A stretch of DNA of 64,000 nt from Warburgia ugandensis (taxonomy: Eukaryota > Streptophyta > Magnoliopsida > Canellales > Canellaceae). Made by a program: the position numbers and the translations under genes. Within the stretch, counting starts at the first letter, position 1, and every line of letters begins with the position of its first letter. Of the stretch, positions 1 through 14,285 are shown piece by piece. The notes beneath the pieces were generated by a model. The model was given only the letters and a program-made list of their open reading frames with translations. It did not search any database and was not told the DNA's origin. Location: NCBI GenBank assembly GCA_035236585.1, contig CP141127.1, positions 77,290,972-77,354,971 on the forward strand, written 5' to 3'.

Positions 1-215
1 GCATATACAACTAAACTAGAATCATCTGAAACATGCTTTATATGTTTGATCAGCTCTGATGATTTAGCCATTAAATTTTACAAATCAATGGTTGGATGAT
101 CAATTAGAGCTAGAATGCAAATTTTATTTAAATTTTGTAAAACTAATTAGTTAGATGTTCTATCTAGATGCTAAATTAAGGGTATTTAAGTCAAAATTAA
201 ACACTTAATAGATCT
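1..215. repeat. Dispersed repeat fragment, second copy near 27.04-27.26 kb
   Basis: The first ~215 bases align in the same orientation with about 27036-27260. Shared landmarks in order are AGAATCATCTGAAA, a GATGAT block, TTTTACAA, GGATG-TCAATTA-AGCTA, and a closing AAATT-AACACTTAA. Identity looks like roughly 70-75% by eye. No coding is seen. The 27 kb copy lies at the end of an insertion inside CACTA copy A, so this is probably the end of the same repeat family cut by the window edge. Confidence 0.6.

Positions 216-2749
<2,534 letters not shown>

Positions 2750-2814
<65 letters not shown>
2750..2814. repeat. (TCA)n tract, tail of the LINE
   Basis: About 21 perfect TCA units on the + strand (TGA on the element strand), directly beyond the LINE stop codon and spacer. 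It marks the 3' end of the retroposed RNA rather than an independent microsatellite. Confidence 0.95.
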
Positions 2815-2828
2815 CGACTTTATCCCAA

Positions 2829-3292
2829 TTAGGGGTTGGCCACATGAATCTTATTCCTCCATTCCACTCTATTAAATACCATGTCTTCATTTAGTCCCAA
2901 AGTTTTTAAATCTTTCCTCACCACTTCTATCCACGTTCTTTTGAGCCTTTCCCGTGCCCGTATAGAACCTTCTACTTGTATTGCATCACTCGTTCTAACT
3001 GGTGCCATTGTTGGTCTCCTTTGGACATGTCCAAACCATCTAAGTTTAATCTCTCCCATCTTGCTACCTATTGGTGCTACCCCTAAATTTCTTCTAATCT
3101 TTTCATTTTTAATTCTATCCTTTCTTGTCTTACCACTCATCCATCTCAACATTCTCATTTCTGCGATGCTCATCATATGAGTATAATGTTCTTTAACTGC
3201 CCAACACTTTGATCCATAGAGCATGGCTGGCCTTATAGCCATCATATAGAATTTTTCTTTCAGTTTGAGTGGCACCCGCCGATCACATTGGT
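2829..3292 (-). pseudogene. LINE reverse-transcriptase C-terminal fragment
   Basis: An open frame of about 150 codons encodes the thumb and C-terminal part of a plant LINE RT polyprotein. Readable family motifs, in order, are RPAMLYGSKCW, EMRMLRWMSGKTR, LRWFGHVQRRP, RERLKRTWIEVVRKDL and VEWRNKIHVANP, with the stop TAA directly after. The endonuclease and RT catalytic (FADD-type) domains are missing because of 5' truncation, so no activity is expected. The ATG at the start of the open frame (3275) is internal; coding homology reaches about 3292. Frame conservation with no internal stop suggests a fairly recent insertion. An overlapping + strand frame is its shadow. Confidence 0.85.
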
Positions 3293-4845
3293 ACCTTGAA
3301 TTACTTAAAGTGACTCAATGCAAGGCTTTTGTCTACTTGCTGTTATTTTTGCTAGCAAAATAGCTTCACTTGCCATTCACGTGAGAATTTGAAGGGGCAA
3401 CATGCTTGGAATTTTATATAAATCATAACTATTGTATTTTTCAACTATAAAAGCTAGTAGGCAGAAGCATCCAATGGGAGTGAATTTTTACTAGCAGCTT
3501 AAATAAAGTAGTCCGAATAGGATGCATGGATTAGATCATCCAAATATGGTGCTTAGCTAGGTGGCATCCTTATAGGCATGAATTTTTCTATCTCTTTTGG
3601 ATTTTTAAATCATGACCGTTGAATTTTTCTACTAGAAAAACTAGTAGGTTGAAGCATCCAATGGGTAAGAATTTTTACAAACAACCTAAATATGATGGTC
3701 AAACAAGATGAAAAGACATGAGCACTCAAGATTGGGGCCTAGCTAGATTGTGCCCCAATTTGAATTTTCAAATCATGACCATTCCCACATCATTAGTGAT
3801 ACTCAATTTCATAGCCTAGTGCATACAAATTCAAGTTTGGATTCGCTCTTCATATGATTTAAATTTTCCATCTTTCATCTTTCGAAAGATGGGCTACTTT
3901 TCTCTATTCTTGGTTGATAGGTATTAATTCGCTCTTTGGGAATGGGCTGCTTTCCTCTCTTCTTGGTTGATAGTTATTAAAATCAAACCCATACAAGTAA
4001 GTGAAGAACTTAATGAAATCGAACCATAAAAACAATCTATGAAAAGATAAACATATAAAATTAATACAACTAAAACCATGTCGATTTATTCATACACCCG
4101 GATTTAAGTCTTCTACAAACCAAATGGCTTCAAATATTCATCTCTAAATGCAAGAGTATCTTACCGAAATTGACAAACTAAGCAAGTTGTTGGAGGAAAA
4201 TTTTACAACCGAACCTTAAACTAAGCTTCAAACCACAGAGACGTTTTCTTCTGCACATGCTCACAATTTTCTCATTTCGAAGTGCATCTTTTTTCAGAAG
4301 TAGCCTGCAATGAGGTTTCCAACAGCGAGTACGTGCTATTTCACAGGGCCTATTTATCCATAATTTGTAGGAAACAGTTTCTTACCATATATTACCCCTC
4401 TGCATTTTCTTTCGTAGATATGCAATTAGACCGGGCTAATTTTAATGGAGATAATAGTTCTCTGCTTTAGTTGTGCAAAGAAGATCCTGCACAATAGAAA
4501 GGAGAGATTAAATGGGGCTAATTCACATGGCGATAACACTTACTGGACTCAATTATCATTGCTGGTGAATGACATGTGTTTCAAAAAATTTGACTACAAT
4601 CTAGTGTTAGACAAATAATTTTAGACTTCTTATGACCATTTCCCCCCTTCAAAATATCATGTGAATAGCGCGTGAAGCCATTCCATTAGTAAAATTACAG
4701 GCTACCAGACACAAGCCCTACACTGAGTCACTTGATGCAACTTCAGGATACCAGTGTGATCTTTTAAAATACGAGAAACTGTGTAAAATATTAATGTGAA
4801 AATTCTTGTTTATTTATTTATATTGGCGTTGGCTTCCCCTTGCAG
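3293..4845. other. Non-coding sequence upstream of the first visible PIN exon
   Basis: No PIN-like exon or other domain was found. It contains the imperfect tandem repeat at 3419-3790. If the PIN gene is complete, this and everything upstream in the window would be intron; if it is truncated, this is intergenic. Confidence 0.5.
3419..3790. repeat. Imperfect tandem repeat, ~190-bp unit
   Basis: Landmarks AAATCAT(A/G)AC, CTAGTAGG-GAAGCATCCAATGGG and GAATTTTTAC recur from 3419 and again from 3607. A third partial start (AAATCATGACC) occurs at 3770. There are about two full units plus a fragment. Confidence 0.6.
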
Positions 4846-7800
4846 ATTTGGACGAATCTAGTAGAGATATTAGCCTTGCTCTTGGCCCATCTTGCAACCA
4901 AGATGTTGTGGGTTCATGTCCAGTCACTACACAAAACAAAAAGATTATCCTTCATGAGAAAGTTGGATCAGCTAGGCAACCTGATCTAGAGGATAGCTAT
5001 CAAACCAACCAAAAATTCCCTACAACGGGTATGGTATTCATTCCTCAGAAAGCAGCCATGGCAGAAGAAGAAAAAGTCGTTCATCGTATGCCCCAGGTGA
5101 GTGTCATGACGAGGCTTATACTAATCATGGTTTGGAGGAAGCTTATCCGAAATCCCAACACCTATGCCAGCATACTTGGTCTTGTATGGTCTCTCATATC
5201 TTTCAGGTAATCCCCAAAATTACCTTGTCTCTCTCTATAATGGAGCTATTTGTTACGAACAAAATTATCTGGGGATAATGATCTTATTCCAACTAGATTA
5301 ATTTCCCACCCAGAAGTAAAATAATATTATAACTTTGTCCTTATTAAGAATTTCTGTTTGTGTAGTGAGGCTGACAATAACAGGCGATACGATCAGTATC
5401 CGTGGATGTTCATAGTTACTCCAATCCAGAAAACACTGTTTAAACTGATATGTTGTGCCATATGCATTTGCCATATTCATTAGCTACCAATATTTCTCAC
5501 TAACCAATTATGGTTCAATTTTGGACTGGTTTTCAGATGGAGCATTGAGATGCCTAAGATTGTGAAAGGATCAATATCGATACTATCAAATACAGGGTTG
5601 GGAATGGCTATGTTCAGTCTAGGTACTTACTTATAGATGATGTGCCACTGGTGTAATTTGACAAGCATTTAACGTATTAAACTTAATCAATAGGTCTTTT
5701 CATGGCATTGCAACCAAGGATTATAGCCAGTGGAAAATCTGTTGCTATAATTTCCATGGTTGTAAGGTTTCTGGTTGGTCCAGCTGTAACTGCGGCAACT
5801 TCTCTCGCGCTTGGAATTCGAGGAGTGCTTTTGCAGGTTACAATTCTTCAGGTGCGTATTAACTACTCATTGTTTAAAGAGAACCTTAGAACCTGAATGT
5901 TGGAATTATCTGGGGGCTATCAATGGATCTCACTTGGAATATATGAGTGGCATTGGAAACAATCCTAACCACCATTTATTTCACTAAAACCCGTCTTTTT
6001 ATATTTTTTCTTAATTTCTTGTTTGAAACCCATTTAGCTTATGAAATTATGAATTTTTCAAAATTTTCTTTGTTTGGCTGTACATTCTTCAAATTTTTAT
6101 TTTTAAATTTCTTTTTCTGTTACAATTGCATGCTTTTATCATTTTTTCTTTTACAAATTTTCTTCTTTAACACTTATTTTTAAAATTTCTTCAATTGTTC
6201 AACACTAAGCTTCAAGTCTCTTATTTCTTTAACTCTATTCATCAATTTTCTAATTTGGGGTTTTTGCAAAAATTGCCATTAAGTTTTGGCATATTTACAA
6301 AAACGTCCAATATTTTTTGAGTTTTGCAAATTTGCCATTAAGCGTTTGTCAGCTTTGCAAAATTGTCATTTTATTAGGTTTCCATCCTCCTTCATTATTA
6401 GTTTTTATTAAATTCCGATATTACCATTCTCTAACAAACCTACTACCTCACAAATGCAAACTTGGATAAATTATCGAACTAAGTTCAATGACTTTCTTAT
6501 GAAAATTTTCTATGAAACTTTGTATCTAATGGTAAATTTAGATTTCAAAAAAACCAACCAATAGTGAGATATTTAATTGCAAATATGCCATGTTCACCAA
6601 CCTGCGCACAGTATTTGTTACCTCACACACACATACGTGATTGAGTTAAAGATTTTGCACATGATTTTTTGTTTCGTTAATCAACAAAAATCTTTGAAAT
6701 AGTCTTAATAGGTAAAAAAACAATGTAAAAAAGAAGACCCAAGTCTTAGATTTCTAAATTTCATTTATAAAGCATGAACAAAAAGTTTAAATTTGCTACT
6801 CATGGTTGTTCGAGTAGACAGTAATAACACTTTGCTTATATTTTAAACTTGAATTTTTCTTTAATTATTATGTCTTTGATTGATCAAAAGAATTGATTAT
6901 GCTATAATTTTTGTTAGTAAGATTTTTATATCAGTTTTTAGAGAGAAATCAAAATTCAAATTCATGACTAAAAGACATTATAAAGAAGAAGATCCAAGTC
7001 TTAGATTTCTAAATTTCATTTATAACAACATTGAACAAAAAGCTTAAAGTTTGGTACTCATGGTTGTTCGTGTGAATAGTAACAACACTTTGCTTATGTT
7101 TTAAACTTGATTTTTCTTTAATTATTGAGTCTTTGATTGATCAAAAGCATTGATTATGCTATAACTTTTGTTAATAAGAGCTTTATATTAGTTTTTGGAG
7201 AGAAACCGAAGTTTAAATTGTTGAATTTCATTGAAAAAGCTTAATAGGTACTGCTGTGCAGGTTGGTATGCATGGTATTTTTCAAATTGAATATCTCACT
7301 CTTGATTACTCATTGTTCAAATATAACCATACTATTAGATTCCACATTATTGAGTTATCTTAGATACTAAGTTTTGTCGAAACTTTTCATTAGAAAGTTA
7401 TTGAACTTAGTGGCTAAAGTTAGCAATTTAAACATTACTGCATTTGTGAGGTAGCGAGTACTATTGCGCAGGTTGTGAACATAGTATGTTAGCGATGGAA
7501 TATATCAATACTGGTTGGTTTTTGTAAAAGTCTAACTATACCATTATATTTCTCATTATCAAATTTATTAGGTACCAATTTTCACTGAAACTTTTATATA
7601 AAAAATTCATTGAACTTAGTGGCCAAAATCCTCAACTTAATTATGTTTGCGTCTATGAGGTAACACATAATGTGGCAGGTCAGTGAACATGTTATATTTA
7701 CGATTGACTATCTCACTATTGGTTGCTTTGTTTTTTTTTTTTTGAAATCCAACTTTACCATTAGAGTCCTTGTTATTGAATTGTGTTAGATACTAAGTTT

Positions 7801-8961
7801 CTTTGAAATTTTTTATCATAAAGTTATTGAACTTAGTGGACGAAGTTGGTAACTTAATCACGTTTGCATCTTTGAGGTAGCAGGCCTGTTAGAGAAGTGT
7901 AATACCAAAATTTTGTAAAGACTAACAATGAAGGAGAATGGAAACCTAACAGAACGGTAATTTTGCAAAACTCACCAAAACTTAATGATTGCAAAGCTAA
8001 AAAATGTTGGATATTTTTGCAAATATGCCAAAATTTAATGGAATTTTTGCAAACAACCCTTCTAATTTTTATATTTTAAAATTATTTTCAATTTTGTCTA
8101 ACTTTGTTGTTTTTTTTTGAGGTCTAAGCTTTGAACTTTGTAATTTTGTCTAGGAGTTTAGACATTATATTTAATTTTGTTTGCTATAGTATCTATTTCT
8201 ACTCAAGAAATTTTTAAGTAGATTGTGTACTTACTTTTTAATTTTCATAATTAAAAATTTTCAATTTTATTTGAAATTTTTACTATGTATTTTTTGTGTA
8301 TTCTGAATTTTCCTAAAATTTACTACTTTTCTCCTTGATGGATTTTTCCCAAATCTAAACTTTATGACTATGGTCATGTGCTATAGATGAGATGCTGCAC
8401 TTAAAATATAATGGTTTGGATTTGTTCTTACTCAAGCCTGTGACTTGTAGCCCTCATATGGATGATTTATAAAATGAAAAAGCATTAATTTGTGTTCTTC
8501 AATAAACCCACCTTCCAGAAAGCAAAGGCTTAGGGTTGCATGTCCTACTATGGAACCCATCTATAGCTGGAGCCAGGAATTTTACCAACAACTTTGGTAT
8601 AAAGATAATACCTTAAACTCAAATCCTAAACTTGGTGCACTTAAATATAATGTTCTTGGTACTTAATTACTTTAGCTTCTTGTCGGCAGGCAGCTCTTCC
8701 TCAAGGAATTGTTCCCTTCGTATTTGCAAAGGAGTATAATCTCCATCCCGACATACTGAGTACAGCGTACGTTAAAATCAAAATCCTATTCTAGATTTCT
8801 TCATCTTATTCAATAAGATCTTAACGAAATGTTTTTGAGTAGTAGGACTTTATTCATCTGTAGGAGTTAACCTAAAGAAATGTTCTGTTGCCAGGGTGAT
8901 TTTTGGTATGCTTATTGGACTGCCAATATCAATAATCTACTACATACTTCTCGGGCTTTAG
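4846..8961 (+). CDS. PIN-family auxin efflux carrier, C-terminal exons
   Basis: Five consistent exons encode the end of a PIN auxin exporter, the plasma-membrane carrier for polar auxin transport: 4846-5206, 5537-5622, 5694-5851, 8690-8766, 8895-8961 (TAG 8959-8961). All introns have GT-AG ends and compatible phases. Exon 1 here gives ~70 residues of hydrophilic loop, then the conserved block [22 protein letters not shown]. Later exons give [18 protein letters not shown], the membrane segment with GPAV, then [30 protein letters not shown] and the ending YYILLGL, exactly where PINs end. The 3' splice site GCAG at 4842-4845 with a 1-base carried phase shows that upstream exons exist or once existed. 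The N-terminal membrane domain is not in the window. The usual SDAGLGM reads SNTGLGM and IACG reads IASG, so it is a divergent member or an early-decaying copy. The PIN subtype cannot be fixed. Confidence 0.9.
6731..7240. repeat. 255-bp tandem duplication inside the Mutator-like element
   Basis: Unit 1 is 6731-6985, unit 2 is 6986-7240. Shared strings are AAGAAGA-CCAAGTCTTAGAT, CTCATGGTTGTTCG, AACACTTTGCTTAT, TTTGATTGATCAAAAG and GATTATGCTATAA. The unit resembles the tandem repeats at 30616-31262. Confidence 0.85.
7240..7900. repeat. ~216-bp repeat, three units, in the right arm of the Mutator-like element
   Basis: The cassette TTATTGAACTTAGTGG, then (T/C)GAGGTA(G/A)C, then CAGGT--GTGAACAT recurs at about 216-bp spacing. 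The left arm carries one inverted counterpart (6440-6640), so the right arm has grown by duplication. Confidence 0.7.
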
Positions 8962-9101
8962 CCTGTACAAAAGTATAGAGGATAGAAGACTAGAAGAGAA
9001 AGATACGCCATTTCAAAGGAAGGTTGTAACTGTAGGGAATTTTGGACGCGGGAATTCCTATATGGTGTTTGCGGTTGTAGCTGATTGTACCTATCTATAG
9101 C

Positions 9102-9107
9102 AATAAT
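9102..9107 (+). promoter_or_regulatory. Possible PIN poly(A) signal
   Basis: AATAAT occurs 141 bases after the PIN stop codon in T-rich sequence. It is a plausible near-upstream element, but such hexamers are common in AT-rich DNA. Confidence 0.3.
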
Positions 9108-9110
9108 ACT

Positions 9111-12100
9111 TTATTGGAGTTTGTCCTTTTCTCTTTGAAAATTTTCTACAGAAGTGACTCCCAGAAATGGCTTCTGATTAGAGGGAATCAGTGGATGGGA
9201 ATCCCATAAAAATGACGAAATGGGAAGTCGCCTGTTACTAGTGTTGTTGTATTTGTTCTCCACAAGGAGGCAAGCTCTTAATACGCTTATTTTCATGTGT
9301 TCATTGAAGGAAAGACAGTTGACATTTTACTACAGTTTGACTAAAATGACAGCATACTCCAATGTTTTGGGCCTATTATTTATGCTGTTAAAACTCAACA
9401 TGCAGACACAATGTTGAAGAAGCTCTTTAGAGGGGTTTAAAGTTTTGGTACTTGGAGCGAAATTCATAACTGCAGCTCCAAATTTCAAAAAGGGGAGTAA
9501 AATTTAGAACTAGGGAATCCAATTCCAAGCTGGTCTAATAGAGTTTTGGCGTTCAGATTCAAGTGGTCGTTGAAACTCGAAGTTCTCTGAACTTGACCTG
9601 GTGTGTTTGTGTGTTTTCACCTCCTTTCTTCTGCTCTCGAGTAATAAGTTATTACTTGGAGTTGTAGACAATAAAAGTTCTGGATTGGCAATTATTTGAG
9701 AAAGAAGAATCCTAGCTGGAAATTTAGCCTCACTTGTGACTGTCGCTGATGAAACGCTCATCAACTCCATTAGTTTTCTCTCTCTTCATGTCTTTCTACA
9801 TCTTTCTCATGAATTTTGGTTTTCACCCACCTATCATACTCCACAAATGTATCACATGTCCTCATTTCCTCCATTAGTTCTCTTGGTCCAACCATGGACT
9901 AACTTATTGGTGAGCTTTCTGGTCAAATTTTATGGAGGAAGAATTTGGGACAGTTATGTGTCATTCCAAATTGCATTGAAATTCTTTCCAGAAGATATAA
10001 TGTGATTTCATATAAGCATTGATTTTCACACATTTGTCCTTCCCAATCTCAATCACATACTCTTTTGATTCTATCCATGGATAAGATCACTTAATGTCAG
10101 ATGTTATCAACTTTTTCATCTAATTCAACCATGTTTCCTCAGAGGGTGTTGAAGCCTTGGTTTCTTGTAAAATTTTTCCAGTGGTGCATCATCATTATTA
10201 GGAGGTAGAACCACACTTAACCTATACAACAACCACGCCTAATCTAGAACCAGCATTATCATTAAGGCACAATCATGGTTTCCTACATGAGCATATGCAT
10301 GGAAGACTTACATGCAATAAGATAGGAGATCCCTTCATCCTTTCATTAGCCTTGAAGTTCTCCAAAACCTCAAAAGTCCCACTAAGAATGATCAAAACTG
10401 GATCGTTTCCTTCATTTGGGTGAACACATTTACTACTGTTGCATTTGCCCATGCTGGTCAGTCCTCAAGAAATACTATATATATGAATGGCCAGCATGAA
10501 TGCATATCTTCTTCCAGAAGCAAATTTCAAACTCATTTTTTTAAGATAGTGCCAAGTAAATAGCTTCTCCAGTCCCTCCCTATTCACCTCATCATCCTGA
10601 ATCAGTACTTCAACCTATTCATTTTCCATCATCAACAACGTCACCAGCTCCTCTTGTATTCTCTCACACGCTCCATCTTTACCATAGCCATTAAATTTGC
10701 AAATTCCTCTACTTTGGAACATATATCCTAGACCCCAAACTTGAAAACATGACACTTAGAATCCTAACAATAAATAGATTCTTTTACAAACTGCTAATTG
10801 ATTTCCATCTTCATGAGGTCCTTGGCACATTCAACCCCATGGTGAACGTTCTATTACCATTTCATTGCCCAAACCCTAGAAATCCAAACATCCAATGATT
10901 TTTGTTTCTTTTCTATCTTTTCAGGAGTACTAACAACACCTGACTTCAGTGTGACATCATCTATTCATACAATTTCAAGGGTATTCCAGAAGGATTCCAT
11001 TAGACACTAGTATAACAAAATTGAAATCCCCATAACACAACACCATGTCATATTGCCTAATGATCCTTTTCGAAATGCAGTCCTATGGCTCAGACTTATC
11101 AACATACATATGGGAAACTATATTTCCGACTCTTCGTTTGCACAAAACTATATTCATTGCTTCACGCTTGGTATAGCAGAGTTCTGCATTTTGTCATTTT
11201 GACTTTGCAGGTTGTACAATAAGTTACCATTTGAAAGCCTTGAAGTATATTCTCTTCATCATAAACACGTGGATCATATGCATCTAAGCTTTGGAGACAT
11301 AATATTTTGCAAAATTATCATTTTTATTCATTCAATGCATTCTCCTTTAGTCCATATTTCAATAAAGCTCTTACAATAGCAAAATAAAAAGACATATATT
11401 GCTGTTCCTACTTTTCTTCTTCTTTTACTAAATATAGGCCAAGGTAGGGTCTTCTTTTTTAGTGGCACTCTTCTCTTCCTTTTTCGTACTTGTCCTCTCT
11501 TAAGACAGTAAAAGATCTAGCTAGTTTTGCCTCGCCTTGCCCCTCTTTTGCCTTTCTTTTTTAGTCTTTTTTTTCTCATATACGGCTGCATGACTTAAAC
11601 CCATTGCTTTCCCCTTCCTCTGCCTCTCACATGGCGTTCAACTTCCTGTTAGATAAATGAGATGATCCAATCAAAGTCTATGTCTCTTGCCCATTGCTTA
11701 AGGGCATCATATGGGGTATATAACAAGCCTAATTTGTTACTTTATACCAAATCAATTGCATTCATGACATTCATGAGTTGCTTCCTTACTCATGATAAAC
11801 AAATCCAAGAGCTTCAAGTAGCACTCACTTGATATGTTCTAAGTATAATCTTCTACCATTGGTACATGATTCCAAGCAAGTCTTGCGCAAATTTGTGGCT
11901 GTTTGGACTATCTAGGAGAAAGGACACAAGCAAAGCTAGGCCCTACAACTTAGGATGATTGAAAGTTTTGAAAGAGCTATATTTCTTGGCACCTAGAAAA
12001 TTTTGAAAGGACTGATTTTTTTTGAATAAAATTTGGAATGATAAACCTAAAGGGCATAATTTCTTTAGAAACGGAATTTCAACTAGTAATATGGCATACA

Positions 12101-12226
12101 CCACTAGTCAATAAGTTTTCATGGTAGAAATCAACTACAAGTGAACCATCTATCATGATGCATATTAACACAATGCATTTTACAGCCCATAGAACCCTGG
12201 TAAAAGTGAATATATTGCTACTTAAT
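9111..12226. other. No identifiable gene; possible decayed minus-strand coding sequence
   Basis: Open frames are short. On the minus strand around 9800-9930 a protein-like stretch can be read (LMEEMRTCDTF, EYDRWVKTKIHEKD), and an 86-codon frame runs 9770-9510, but neither matches a family I recognise and frames break often. The rest to 12226 is AT-rich with no clear terminal repeats. It may be an old retroelement or gene remnant. Confidence 0.4.
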
Positions 12227-12619
12227 TGTGATGACCCAGGTTTTCACTTGCATTTTTAAAATGCAAACTTAACTCCTAATGCGGGATGCATCCCTATTTG
12301 AAACCATTTTTATAAAAACAATGCAATGCAGGGGAAATGTTTTTGTTTAAATTCATTTTGAAAGACCTCGATTGTCAATTGCTTTCACAACAAACAAAGT
12401 AGTTTTGAAAATTACTGTAATCATAAATGTCTTCCTAGGTCTATCCAGTCACAGCTCACAGCCCAACTGTAGTAAGTACAGGTACATATCCAAAGGGGTA
12501 GAGAGTTTACTTATATTCATATTTGTCTCTTCTTCATTTAGTTGATCATAACACCAACATGTCCTGGAGTTTCTTCTAATCCCTTTTTGGACCAATCTGT
12601 CAAAATAATATGTTTGGGG

Positions 12620-12638
12620 TGAGTATTCCTCATACTCA
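12620..12638 (-). promoter_or_regulatory. Hairpin in E1 3' LTR
   Basis: TGAGTAT-N5-ATACTCA, a perfect 7-bp stem, at the place equivalent to the second hairpin of the other LTRs (it follows CTAC in LTR sense). The copy in the 5' LTR is at 18850-18868 and is identical. Confidence 0.55.
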
Positions 12639-13017
12639 GTAGGTTATCTGATACTACTATTTTGAAAATACGGTAGGCATCATGCATAATTCGAGGTACT
12701 TTGTCATGTAAAACATCAGTGATTCCTTTTTATATATAAACTTGCATATTTATGCATAAAACATAAGCTCATTGATGCAAATTCAACTATGGAATCTTTT
12801 ATCGAAATCTAGTATTTTAAAATATAAATTTGATTGAAAATTGTAGAGTAGAAATCCATAGATTCATGTAAGAAGATCTCGACAAACATATCAAACCATG
12901 AGTCAAATCTAATAATCATGAAACTCTTAAAATAGTCATCTTTCAAGCAGATGATGTATTATGCTCATGTGTCCCTCGGCGAACACATCATGCCAATCTG
13001 TCACGAGTACTTGTATA

Positions 13018-13360
13018 CGACCATCTCAATGCCATACGCATATCAATAACACCGAAATCATAGGGTCACTATGTTCATGATCAACACATAGCTGAATCGT
13101 GTGGCTCTAGTATCTAGAGACCTACCCACCATAGCCTCCACGATGATTATGGCTGTCCTCGAAAGGGTGCCGTGACACCTTTAGTGGTACGACCATCTCA
13201 ATGCCATATGCATATCGATAACACCGAAATCATAGGGTCACTATGTTCACGATCAACACATAGCTGAATCGTGTGGCTCTAGTATCTAGAGACCTACCCA
13301 CCATAGCCTCCACGATGATTATGGCTGTCCTCGAAAGGGTGCCGTGACACCTTTAGTGGT
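13018..13360. repeat. 171-bp tandem duplication in E1 3' LTR
   Basis: Units start at 13018 and 13189 with ACGACCATCTCAATGCCATA and end CCTTTAGTGGT. The other LTR of E1 has this segment once (from about 19250), so the duplication probably arose after insertion. Confidence 0.9.
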
Positions 13361-14285
13361 CATCCCTATTTACCATAGCAGTCAGGGAAGGGACAATGCC
13401 TTTTTGGCAGTGATACCATCTACCCTTTTGGTGGTAGAGGCTGGGTGGCTAACCCCATACATAACAACCTCTCAGCATAGTGTCCACCAAGCTCAATTGC
13501 CGAGAAAGCATATATAAATAAATCCAAATCTCGATCATCGAAATCATGCAATTTATGCATTTATTTTCAACTATACGAATAATGCATATCGTATCCAAAG
13601 CCATAATACATGAAGACAATTCCACATACTCATATAAGAACATCATATCTCAAAAGTAGGCTAAAAATGGTAATAAAGGCAAGTCAAAGTTTAAGATGCA
13701 TTTAAAAAAAACTTCGTAGTATCAGACTACCTACCTCGATGTCTCATGAATTGCGTTCTTCATTACTTGACCCTGACCCACCTTCGTGAAGCCCTGAACA
13801 TTAATTGGTAACAAGGATTTCAATATTATTTTCCATCCTTTGTAGATCATTACTTAGACTTATAGATTAACGGCTAGATCTGCCTTTTAGGATCATAGAT
13901 CCTTGCTTAATACGTTTTCTGGCTAGATCTTACGTATGGATCTACTATTTAATGGTTAGACCTTATAATTTAGGGATGAATACATGTAATCTGGGCTTGA
14001 TCTTGAGCTATTAACCTCTAAGGGATCAATTCATGAGATCTAATCATCTTTGACATGGGATCTAATCATCTTTGACATGGTAGATCTATGAAATTTCTAT
14101 AGTTTTTGGGCTATAGTCATGTAAAATAGTTCTCAGATCCTAACTTTCATAATCTCATTAAGTTCGCGTCGTCAATACAAATGCAATGGTTCTTTCAGAT
14201 CGTTAATCGGAGTTATATAGCCTCCTTAATTGGATTTTTAGTGTCGTGAATCTACGGATGACCCAAAATCATTCGCATAGGGCCC

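Larger units (their letters stand above)
2750..3292 (-). mobile_element. 5'-truncated LINE (plant RTE-like) with microsatellite tail
   Basis: Reading the minus strand, the 3' end of a non-LTR reverse-transcriptase ORF is followed after a short spacer by about 21 GAT/TGA units (the + strand TCA tract at 2750-2814). Plant RTE-type LINEs typically end this way. The 5' side stops abruptly near 3290, inside a coding segment reading CDRRVPLKLK, so the copy is 5'-truncated by about 90% or more. TCACATT occurs at both edges (2743-2749 and 3283-3289) and may be a short target-site duplication, though at the 5' edge it overlaps element sequence. Confidence 0.8.
6257..8059. mobile_element. Mutator-like element (non-autonomous) in PIN intron
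   Basis: Perfect 9-bp direct repeats TTCTAATTT flank it (6248-6256 and 8060-8068), the TSD length of Mutator-like elements. The ends are long inverted repeats: GGGGTTTTTGCAAAAATTGC at the left and its imperfect complement ending GCAAACAACCC at the right. Inverted similarity continues for about 400 bp (roughly 6257-6660 against 7650-8059). No transposase reading frame is visible. The interior has a 255-bp tandem duplication (6731-7240) and a ~216-bp unit repeated three times on the right (landmark TTGAACTTAGTGG near 7395, 7611 and 7828). It lies wholly inside the 2.8 kb PIN intron and does not touch the splice sites. Confidence 0.85.

Noticed and set aside
2881-3180. 99-codon + strand frame
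   Set aside because: Shadow of the minus-strand LINE RT fragment.
5947-6183. Phe-rich 78-codon frame
   Set aside because: T-rich PIN intron sequence just upstream of the Mutator-like element.
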